From positions 124,001-188,000 of the forward strand of contig MARA01000012.1 of NCBI GenBank assembly GCA_001792895.1: 64,000 nucleotides of DNA, written 5' to 3'. The notes under the pieces are model-generated. The model was not told where the DNA came from and ran no database searches. It was given only the letters and a program-made list of their open reading frames with translations. Each line of letters begins with the position of its first letter. The first letter of the stretch is position 1. Positions 44,464 to 54,189 of this stretch are shown piece after piece. This DNA is from Lentinus brumalis (Eukaryota > Basidiomycota > Agaricomycetes > Polyporales > Polyporaceae). The position numbers and the translations under genes were made by a program.

Positions 44464-44764
44464 TAGTCAGCATCGACGCATCCTGGAGCTCGAACTTTGA
44501 TACTCACGTCGCTGTTGTCCGAGCAGGAGACGGTCGTACCCGAGCAAGACCTTGAGCGCTGCCGCCGCAGCGTCAGAGTTGACCTACAGTACTCAGAGTC
44601 ATCCTCAGCATGGTAACATCTCCTGGGAGGCAGCTACGCGCCGACTCGAGGGTCTCGCAGCACTGGGCCGCTGGAGCGCGGACCTTATGCATGCGCGAGG
44701 TGGCGACCGCAAGCTTAAGGAGCGGGAGGACGGCGAGGACGATGGAGTGAGAGAGGAACTTTGC

Positions 44765-45529
44765 GACGCTGATTGGAAGGCTGTGAAGGAGAGTGCGTAG
44801 GACGAGTGAGTGTTGACCTGAGGAGCCTCTGCCCTCCGCCATCGGTGGATTTAATGATGCTGATTGTCTTCTATTCTTCGACAGCGTATAATCTAGCCAG
44901 TCGCGGCTGCTGTGGACTATCAGCAGAGAAAGGTCAAACTGAGCGGAGAGCGCCGTTATCTATGGATAGATTGCCCATTACGAAAGTCTATTGGGGTGCC
45001 GGGAATGTCAAGCCGAACTCTCTGCTCGCACGGATGGATGACCAGGGACTTGTCGACGCGTAGCTCATTCTCTGTCTAAAACCGTAACATTTTTCCTAGA
45101 TTACGTTGAAGCTCTCCGCTTGCTCCAAGGTGTACGAAACATGAAGCCGACCGCAGCCATTGATGCTCTGAATTCGTTTGCTGGACATTCGACGCAGACG
45201 ACAGAAGCGTTCGACCTCCTTCATGTCCACGGTCTCCTCGCGCACAGAACAAGTCTATGAACTTGTTCCGCTCAACCGCCCGCTAAACATACGGAGATAA
45301 CGAGCGAGTGCCCTACGATGGTGCGTGTTTGGCAGGCGCTCCAGGAGAGTTCAGATCGATGTCCATTCCAAACAGAAGTCAGAGCATGAGCGCAGTCTGT
45401 CACCGCCAATACTAATCTTCTGACCGTGGCAAGGCTTTGAACTTTGTCCCGAGACGGTCGGGACTCGCTAACCACCGCGAGGAGATCTTCTTTGTGTTGT
45501 CTGTGAAGTATCGCCCAATCACGTCCTGC
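44765..45529. other. intergenic, no gene seen
   Basis: Upstream flank of hydrophobin relic 2 followed by AT-richer sequence without a coherent frame. Confidence 0.4.
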
Positions 45530-45696
45530 TTAGTTGATGGAGTCGAGTGCTCCGCCTTGGAGATGGAGATTCGCGTTGGTCCAGCGGGGGGCCTCAACGA
45601 CCATGTTGAGGGTGCCAATGTTCTGGTCGGCGGACATTGAGATGCCATAGAAGGGGGAGACGACGCTGCCGTTCTGCTCGATGTACACACGGTGCT
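45530..45696 (-). pseudogene. inorganic pyrophosphatase exon relic
   Basis: After a CTCAG acceptor the reverse strand reads HRVYIEQNGSVVSPFYGISM, then ADQNIGTLNMVVEAPRWTNA, then a stop at 45530. This is the N-terminal part of family I soluble pyrophosphatase (compare the family pattern YIE-DG-PVS and NMVVEIPRWTNA). A one-base-shifted frame just downstream gives STKQDV, like the KQD that follows in the family, so the relic is frameshifted and then lost. No catalytic Asp cluster is present. It is a gene fragment, not an active enzyme. Confidence 0.7.
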
Positions 45697-46049
45697 CTGA
45701 GGGGAATGAGAGTTCTTGTGTGTCGTGTTCCTGCTGACAGTACTGGCGTCGTGGTCACTGGCGGGGCGGCGAGTCGAAAACCTGGCGCTGCCTGCGCGTC
45801 GCGTACGGTGCATGTGACTGTGACGTAACGTGTTGAGCACGTGATATAGCGTCTATCACTGCGTGGCGCAAATCGTAGGTGAACTTCTTGAACTTCTTAC
45901 CCTCCTCCTCATCCTCTCTCAACCTTCGCACCTTACTCTTGCATCGCACCTTCCTCTCGAAACTTGGAAGGACTTTACGAAACTATCCGAAGACAACTGG
46001 GGAATCGGAGGCGAGTTTGGGAAGGTGGTTAGTACACGAGGCGGAGACG

Positions 46050-49000
46050 ATGGCGTACGTCCACTTCCATGCGTCTAGTTGGCATTCTAACGATTGTGTG
46101 TTACAGCCGGAATACATTTACGACGGAAGACGACGACTTCTTAGCTCAATACATCGCCAAGTACAATCCTCAGCTCAAAGGGCGCAGCGGCAATATCCTG
46201 TACCGAACTCTGGTTGAGAACGTGCGTGTGGCTGCTCCGCCGTTTCTTCATCGTCTCAGATCGTGTTGCAGGAGGAAGGATTGTGGCCCTGGGCGAAGCG
46301 TCATTCCTGGCACTCCTGGCGCGACCGCTACGTCAAGAACAGCGGTCACATGGACAAGAGGATCGCCAGATATGTCAAGCTAGGTCGCAACCACCAGCCT
46401 GCTACACCACGCAAGTCTCAACCAGCAACACCTGCGGGCTCCCAAGCGAAGAGGGTGGCCTTCACGAAGGAAGACGATCAACACATCGTCGACTTCCTTG
46501 CCGACGCTCCGCCCTCTTTAGGCACACGCAAGGGACAGAAGCTGTGGATGGCTCTTGTAGACGACGTAAGTCATTTTCCTCATTGAACCTCGCAATCCCC
46601 CGCGTCCCTCCGCGTACCCCGCACAGCGTTGACTGACTCGTCGTATAGCTTGACAAGTACCCATGGGCCCAGCGCCGTGGTTGGCAGTCCTGGCGCGAGC
46701 GCTACCTCAAGAACGCAGCGTATTTCGACCGGGCCGTGGCTAAGCAAGTTCGAGGTGATGAGTCTGGGGACGAGGATGATGAACCTGCCATCACTCCCCC
46801 GAGGACGGTCGAGGACCATCGAGTGCACCGGCGCCCGTCTCAGCACGGGTTGCCTGAGAACCGGAAGCGCGTCAGCAATAGCACTCAGGACGCCCCGCCG
46901 AGGAAGAAGAAACGGGTCCAGGTCGCGGACTCCGAAGATGAGCAGCCCGAGGCTGGACCATCTCGGCACCGAGACGCGGACCCCGAGGAGGCTGCAGAGG
47001 ACGAGGACGAGCACCAGCCAGACTTTGAGCAGGAGGGAGAAGAGGATGCTGGTCCGGATGCCAATGAGTCAGATCGAGAGGACAATGATGACGACGAGGA
47101 CGGAGGCCCGGTTGGTCCGGACGAGTACCGTGGAGAAATCTCTGAGTCTCCCGATCGGACTAAAGACGCTGCGGATGCGGTTCAAGCGGCTCTTTCAGAC
47201 TCTTCCGAAGAGCAGCAGGAGCTATTCAACATGCTCACGGACGACCCGCGCCCTGATACGCAAGACGATGTCGAGATGGACGTTGACGAGGCCGGCGAGC
47301 AGACCATGGTTGAGGTGGCAGGGTGCGTTTTCCGACGGTGGTTGATAGTCGTATAACGCTGACCGCGCGATGACAGGGAGGTCCACGACGATGCAGCAGA
47401 AGCACAGCCGGCCACCTCGCGCTCGTCTCCGCCAGCGCTCAGGCACCACCAGCGCATCGTGCGTGACCTCGGTTCTGCCCTGGGCACCCCGCCGCTGTCC
47501 CCCACCGACGAGGCGCAGGCTCGTCATCGCCTGGAGCACGATCACTCCCCCGCTCCATCGCGCAAGCACGTCCCGCGCATTCGCCGGCCTGCCGATGAGG
47601 AGTTCTTCGGCACGCCTCAGTCGAAGACTACCTCAACCAGCGGCACAGCCGTCAGCTCTCCGACTGCGGATCGTGTTGCTCATGTTAGGCAGCCCGAACC
47701 TGTAGGAGACGACGATGAAGACGATGCCAGGCCTAGGGCGCCTCCGCGGTTGGACGAGGGCGCGTGGACCAAGGCGTTCTCGGACGTGCGTGGCAAATCC
47801 CGCGTCTCCGGCACAGGAAGGCGCAAGTCAGGCGTCGACTTCGAGGACGAGGTCCAAGACATCCCCGGCTCCCCTAGCCGGCACGACGACGACGACGACG
47901 GTGACGACGACGGTGACGGTGACGTTGCTGCAGCTATACCGGTGCCGTGGCCCCCAGTGAGACGCAAGGACAAGACGGTCGCTCCCTCGACCCCGGTTGC
48001 GGGACGCGTTGCCAAGGACAAGGGCAAGGCGCGCGCGGACGCTGAAGTAGATAGAACGGTGCGGACGGAGAAGATTGTCAGCGTGAAGACAGTGCGGACT
48101 GTGGAGCGCCGCATCCCGCGGGCATCGAACGGCACGCCATATGTCCGAGGAGCCTTGTTTTCCGCCAGGGACGAGGAGGAGTGGGAAGAACAGGAAGAAC
48201 AGCAAGACCCAGATCCAGAGCCGTCCCAGCACCATCCCTTTAGCCAGCCGGTGTCCCCACCTAAGATGGCTGCGTCCGTCAGCAATCGCTTGAACCCTCC
48301 CGTACCGAAGTCGGACGTCTCCCGTCTGCAGAGGCTGCTTTCTGATCATCTGAAGAAAGCGCTGCAGTCATCGCCCTCGAAGGCGGAGCGCGACTCCCGG
48401 CCGCCGACGACCGCTCAGTCTCCCGTGGGGATGGGCAACCATGTGTTCGCCGCGTCTGCCATCCCGCCCCGAGTACGCGAGGCGCCGTCCAGAGAGACTA
48501 TCTCCCCGCCCGGTGTTGTTCGGGATGACAGCGGAGAGCGCTTCGAACAGTTTGAGGAGAGAGACGAAGAGCTTCCAGGTCCTGTGCTCCCCGAGCCTAC
48601 TTCGCCTCTGGCAGGCAGAGGCGAGAAGCGTAGTCTGCAGGACTATGTCCCCAAGGCATCCAGCTCGCGAACGATCGGCGCGAACCCAGTTCTACGCGCT
48701 GACGAAGGAAAGGAAAGGGCGAGCGGAACCTCGCACGCGACCGGACATGCCAGGAGGCACACTCTCGCAGGACCTGAAGCCTTCGACATGTTACCCAGCA
48801 CATCGCGCGTTGTCGATATGCACCTACGCCGCTCGATGCCTTCTGCATTCACCATCGGGGACGACCTACCGCGTTCTGCTCTCAGCCTACTGTTCAACTC
48901 GGCGCGTTCTGGTTCAGCTCACCAACGCTCCCACTCTCTGGGTCGCCGTCCGGGATCGCGTTCGTCCCGCTCGATATCGCCATACATGTCTGCCGATGCC

Positions 49001-49798
49001 GCTGCTGCGAAGCGGCTCCCTCCGAACGAGCTCGACCTGGTTTTGGAAATTGGCATCAGCCAAGCGTTCCGCATCATGGCGGAAAACCACGGGTTTGGGG
49101 AGTCGACAGTGCGCGACGTGTTCGCGGCAACAGGCTCACTGGAACAGACCGACCGGCTGCTGTGCAGGATGCGGGAGAGCGCGAACAAGACAGCTAACGA
49201 GGTCTTGCAGTCTCTTGACCGTGATGACAAGGATGATGATGACGAGGACGGCGCTGATGCAGACGAGGGTGGAGACGGAGACGGAGCTTATTTTGACGAA
49301 GACAATCCCGAGGTCGCAGATGAAGACGATCATCAGTCCGAAGGTGAAGAGGACACACACAGTTCTAGACGCCCTGCCTGGAAGGAGGAACAACTCGAGG
49401 AGGACAGCTGGATGCAGGATGACGCTCCATTGGCGGAGAGCAGCCGCTTCGTCGACCCCTCCCACTCCCGTCGAGGAAGCAGCTTCGGCGCTGACTCACG
49501 CAGACGCCAGTCCTTGCTCATCAAGCGCATCCCTCCTGATCCACCGTCTCCCGCGAACTACTCCCCGCCGAAACGCACGCGTGCGGCGAAGGTCGTTCGA
49601 CATAGCCTCTCACGGGCGCCCGAGGCCTTGCGCGTCGACTTCGTGGGGGCGACCACGGGTGCTGGCAGCCCCGATGTGGGGCATACGCGGCCGTCGGTGG
49701 CTGAGCTTGCGAAGTTCAGCAACGACCAGTGGCGCCGCCTCGGGACTGGGGGCGCGAAGGTGGCAACGGGGAAGGCTGTGGCGCGGTTGTTGCGATGA
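46050..49798 (+). CDS. Rap1-like protein with two Rap1-type Myb domains
   Basis: A five-base first exon (ATGGC) splices to RNTFTTEDDDFLAQYIAKYN. Myb 1 covers about residues 5-70 (SGNILYRTLVEN, WPWAKRHSWHSWRDRYVKN). Myb 2 covers about residues 95-165 (VAFTKEDDQHIVDFLADAPP, KYPWAQRRGWQSWRERYLKN). The WP-W-R-x-WxSWRxRYxKN signature is that of the Rap1 Myb domain, found in the telomere protein Rap1/TERF2IP. A long acidic disordered region follows, with a bipartite basic patch (PPRKKKRVQV) and many SP/TP sites. Near the C-terminus a helical block (LVLEIGISQAFRIMAENHGF, DVFAATGSLEQTDRLL) sits where Rap1 proteins bear the RCT interaction domain. No BRCT domain was seen before the Myb repeats. Nuclear; a telomere or chromatin role is inferred. 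About 1,150 aa. Confidence 0.85.
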
Positions 49799-50835
49799 TT
49801 GTGAATATGTGCAATTTGCATGCTGTTTGTATCATTATATGTGTATTGGTTCTCCGGGATTGTTCGTTCGTACATGCTATCTTGTTGTCGCATCTTACAA
49901 TTGATTGCTTGATGCTTGCTCCGGCTCGCGTGCGGGCCAAGAGTCTGTCAAAGCCTCGCCGCATTCAAGACGCGGCCCGGTGAGTGCATTCATCTGGATC
50001 TGGGTCTCTCGTGCTGACATGGTCTACAGCAACCAAAGTCGACAACCCGTCGAAGATACGAACTAATTCCTGCTTCCAATTCCGTGTCTGAAGACACTCC
50101 GCATATCCCCTTCCCTTTCCAACTACTTGCGCGCTCTCATCAAGGACCTGATCATGATTGAGGACATACCCCGGCTAATGACCGAGAATGTAACTCTCCA
50201 AGGTCAAATCGTTCTCATCCTGGTCCTTGCCTTCAACGTCGTCTTGAAGGTGACTTTGCCCTTAGAGTCGTTGGCAGAGTCATCCGCGTGCTTTCTGCCG
50301 ATGTCACTGACCTTGCTTATAGCGAACGTCCAGTGCTACATTACCGATGTCTGTGGCTGTCCAGGTGGAAGAAGAACAGGCAATCCAACTTCTACTATTG
50401 GTGAGTAGTTCTGATGTGTGACTCCGTTTGGAACGTGGCTGTGCAGGATCTACGTCCACAAGTTCACCACAAGGTCAACAAATCAGTATGTAGCCTCCCT
50501 CCTGCAAGATCGTCATGTATATTCCACTTCCTCTCGCCGTTGCACGCCTTTGCAAGACCGTGCAAGATGAAGAGGGGCAGTAGACATCTAATCCGGCAAA
50601 TCGATCCGCATTGTGCTCGCGCAGTGATCTATCCTGTCAATTGGGCGCCGATCGAGTCATGCGAACGGAACAAAGCTTGGGAAAGGACGGATGTCAGGAG
50701 GGGAGTACGGTGCCGTCGTGAACCGCAAGCCGCCGAGAGACGGAACTCCTCAGCGCCAATCACAACCTTCCTGCAGAGTTATATGAACGCCACGGTCCTA
50801 CGCTTTGAGGTCCCAAAATCAACACCTTTTCTCCA
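49799..50835. other. intergenic between Rap1-like gene and P450 C
   Basis: A + strand frame at 50127-50408 contains a hydrophobic stretch (QIVLILVLAFNVVLKV) but has no start context or family match. The promoter of P450 C occupies the last 80 bp. Confidence 0.4.
50755..50790 (+). promoter_or_regulatory. conserved CCAAT/TATA promoter of P450 C
   Basis: GCCAATCAC followed by TTATATGAACGC, 50-80 bp upstream of the ATG at 50836. The block, including GAGACGGAA upstream of CCAAT, matches the one before P450 B. Confidence 0.65.
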
Positions 50836-53086
50836 ATGTTGCTTTACACGGTGGGAGCGGCATTCTGCGCTCTCCTAGCCGTCGTGTTATGGCTACTCTA
50901 CCGCCATTACCTGACGCGCTCTCCACTCGACAATCTTCCCGGACCCAAGCCTGGTTCATCTGCTGCTGCCCTGGGTATGATTGTATGGCCATTTCATCTA
51001 AGGGGACACCTCTAAAATCGAGCAATGTAGGCAATCTCAAGGATATGACTGACGCTGAGGCAGCAGGGAAGCGGATGCAGGATCTCGCGGAAACATATGG
51101 ACCGGCAGCTGTACTACCTGGCATCTTAGGCGTACGTGCTTTCCACAATTTCCAGACAGTAGTGCTGAAGACGTATTCTTGACCAGGTTCGTATGCTGAA
51201 TTTGTTTGATCCGAAAGCTCTGCACAGTATATTCGTCAAGGACATCGACTATTTTCCTCATGACCTCAACCCCTCGAAGTGAGCTTAACCTTATTGACAT
51301 CGGTCCTGAGCTTATACATCACGCAGTGATCTTCGCTTCCTACTAGGACCCGGCGTGCTCACCACGGAGGGCAGTCAGCATCGTCGTCAACGCAAGATAC
51401 TCAATCCGGTCTTCTCCGCTGCGCATCTGCGCAACATGACCCACATTTTCTATGATGTTACGCATAAGGTACGCAGATCCGTTCCGCTGTAGTTGTATAG
51501 ATTCTACGTACTCGGCGCAGCTACGGCGAGCCCTTGAGACTCGAGTGAAGGAATCCCCCGAGGAAGTAGACGTGAACGGATGGATGGGCAGAACGACTCT
51601 CGAGATGCTCGGACAAGCAGGGCTCGGATATTCATTCGAGAATTTCGTCGAGGATTCTTCGGACGCGTTCGGCGAGGCCATCAAGATGTTTTTGTACGTC
51701 TTTTCCGCTGTATGAAGTTTATGGTCCTCTAACAGGATCACGGTGTGGCAGCCCTTTACTCACCACTCGGCTCCCGCTGCTCGGAGTCGTGATCGCATTA
51801 GCTTCGAATTACCTGTCCGAGTCCACCATGCATTCCATCCTCCGCCGCTACCCCTCTGCGAATCTTCAGCGCATGCTCGATATCTCAGAGACCATGGCGC
51901 GCCGGTCGCAAGAGATAATTGACGAGAAAAAGGCGGCATTGAATAGGGGTGACGAGGACGCGCTTCAGCGAGTTGGTGAGGGCAAGGATATAATGAGTGT
52001 CCTCCGTGAGTTCTTCCCATCGCACAATCCCACTGCCCACGATCTCATGTACCAACAGTGAAAGATAACATCAACGCCTCGGTCACGGAAAGGTTAACTG
52101 ACGAAGAGCTGGTTGCCCAAATGTCGTGCGTACTAATTTGACTCCATCCACTCCGCATCGGCTAACTGCTTTCAGGACGCTCATTCTTGCCGGCATGGAT
52201 ACCACATCGAACGCCCTCTCCCGTATCCTCCATCTCCTTGCCCTACATCCCTCGGTACAAGAAAGGCTGCGCGCAGAGATACGAGAAGCTCGCGGCTGTT
52301 CTGGCTCGCATGACGAAGGGTCCGACATTTCTTACGACGAACTAGTCAAGCTACCGTACCTCGACGCGATCTGTCGCGAGACGCTGCGTCTATACCCGCC
52401 GGTGCCCGCCTTAATCCGCCGGTGAGCACTCCATTCCTGCCTATCATGAGACCAAGCCCTGATATCCCGCTGTTGTCAGACCTACGAAGGACATCGTCAT
52501 CCCGTTACAGTGGCCCGTGCGCGGCAAGGACGGCTCTTTGATCACTGACATACCTGTCCCCAAGGGCACGTTCGTCATCGCCGCGATCCGGGCGAGTAAC
52601 TGCAACAAGGCGCTCTGGGGCGAAGATGCGATGGAGTGGCGGCCGGAGCGTTGGCTTGAGCCTCTCCCTGCCGAACTCGAAGAAGCACGGATCCCAGGTG
52701 TATACTCGCATCTGTGAGTCACTTACTGCCCATATCGTCCCGCTCCAGTTGCGCTGATCGACCTTTTATAAGGATGACGTTCTCCGGCGGCGGCAGATCA
52801 TGCATGTGAGTATTCACGCGTCTTGCGGGGCCGTGTGGTTGCTAATGTAGGTTCTCAAAGCGGATTCAAATTCTCTCAGCTTGAGATGAGTAAGTCGTCA
52901 AACTCGTGAACTTCGAGACGCAGCGCTGATAAGACCACAGAGGTCGTACTGTCGGTTCTACTTTCCAAGTTCAAATTCGAGCTCACCGACAAGCCCATCG
53001 TATGGAAAATGTCGGCCGTCATCTACCCGACCATGGACGCGAAGAGCACCAGGCCGGAAATGCTCCTCAAACTGACACGCATCTAA
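50836..53086 (+). CDS. cytochrome P450 C (paralogue of P450 B)
   Basis: Starts MLLYTVGAAFCALLAVVLWL (membrane anchor) with hinge SPLDNLPGPKPG. The order of blocks is that of P450 B: KRMQDLAETYGPAAVLPGIL, NLFDPKALHSIFVKDIDYFP, HRRQRKILNPVFSAAHLRNM, EEVDVNGWMGRTTLEMLGQA, I-helix LAGMDTTSNALSRI, K-helix CRETLRLYPPVPAL, EWRPERWLEPLP, haem loop TFSGGGRSCM and GFKFSQLEM after an intron. It ends PEMLLKLTRI with TAA at 53084-53086. Every hallmark residue is kept, so an active ER-anchored monooxygenase is expected. Introns fall at the same places as in B, which is inverted relative to it. Regulation may be shared with B through the common promoter block. Confidence 0.9.
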
Positions 53087-53235
53087 TCACCTTTCTCACC
53101 TCTTTCTCGAACTTGTGTACCCATAATTCTCTCCCCACTCAGATCCGTTCTCGCATCAACCCCCACTCTTACTGTATCTAATAAGTGACTTGTTGTTATT
53201 AGATACTTATGCTAATCGTGAGAACATTTCTCTTG

Positions 53236-53456
53236 TTACAGCCGTTTACCAAAGGATAGGCCCCTTTCGATCCTGTGTATACATAGTCGGCTCGTAGCGG
53301 ACCACGAATAGTACGAGGTCCGCGCTCTAGCGAGCCTAGGCGAAGGCTGCCATCATGGCGCTGAGCCTCGGAAGCGTTGTTTTTCGTGGTCCGCCCTGAA
53401 CCGACCATATATACACAGGCGCGAGAAGGGCCTATCGTTTGGTAAACGGCTGTAAC
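53236..53456. mobile_element. MITE, 221 bp, with 28-bp inverted ends
   Basis: The left end begins TTACAGCCGTTTACC and the right end finishes GGTAAACGGCTGTAA, pairing over 28 bp with one mismatch. Inner inverted pairs extend the hairpin (TGTGTATACATA with TATATACACA, CGGACCACGAA with TTCGTGGTCCG), so most of the element can fold back. No coding capacity. No clear target duplication beyond a shared GTTAC/GTAAC context. It sits between P450 C and P450 D. Confidence 0.85.
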
Positions 53457-54189
53457 CCACGTCTGATCACAGCACCGTGTAACAGCCGCCCTTCTCCCTC
53501 GTACGATATCGTAGGAATTGAGAACCAAGCGACTACAGGGCGATCCAAGAAGCGGTGTCTCTATCCACAAAGTGAAGTAAGTCGTCAGGCGTTCTGCTCA
53601 ATTCAACTTGGATGACGAAAGTCGGACTTCCAGCTACAGGTTCTAGGTGCAAATTCGAAACTGCCATGAGGGATGCATCTTTTCGACCTCATTGGACGGT
53701 TTAGAAATTACCCAGCGACGTGTCCCGCACTCTCGCGGATTGTCAGCAGCGCATACAAGTCCGGTGGTGCTACGAACTCCTCCCAGGATGCGACGCACAG
53801 ATCTATGAGTCACTGTAGACTCCAAAGTGCGTTGTCACCTACTACTGACTGCTGGCATCGGAACTGCGGTGATTCACGACCACGTCAAGGTGTCGAAGTC
53901 TCCATGGGAAGCTAACATGTGACCGTTGTGAGACTTCTGTCTGCGCACGCACTGGTGTAATCGTACGTTTTCTTGAAATTCGGCGCTGTACTCGCTGATT
54001 GGCCATAGGTTTCTCAGTAGCGGGCGGATGCCCGACTCGTAATTCTACTAGCAATCCACCTGCGTAAGCGGAGGTTGAAGCCCCGTGTAGGCGAAGTGCG
54101 GCCGCCGTGCCGAGTATGAACTTAGGTTGATCGTCGAGTATAAGGAGGCGCGGCCCAATCCAGCGAACGTTAGTCCCCCCACGTCCATC

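Larger units (their letters stand above)
41771..44764 (-). pseudogene. decayed hydrophobin (relic 2), split by a DNA transposon
   Basis: Block 1 near 44764-44640 reads KFLSHSIVLAVLPLLKLAVA, then QCCETLESAR. The codon where the start Met is expected is GCA (Ala). Block 2 near 44565-44505 gives SCSGTTVSCSDNSD before a GTGAGT donor. The last block, on the far side of the insertion (41815-41771), reads FPLVGIDCVSVAA before TGA. Removing the transposon and one TA restores a 63-nt intron with a GCTGAC branch site and CAG end. The middle CSPI segment is missing and CC has become SC, so the gene was probably already degenerate or divergent apart from the insertion. Confidence 0.65.

Noticed and set aside
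50127..50408. Small membrane-protein ORF upstream of P450 C
   Set aside because: Only one hydrophobic stretch, no conserved context and no equivalent upstream of P450 B.
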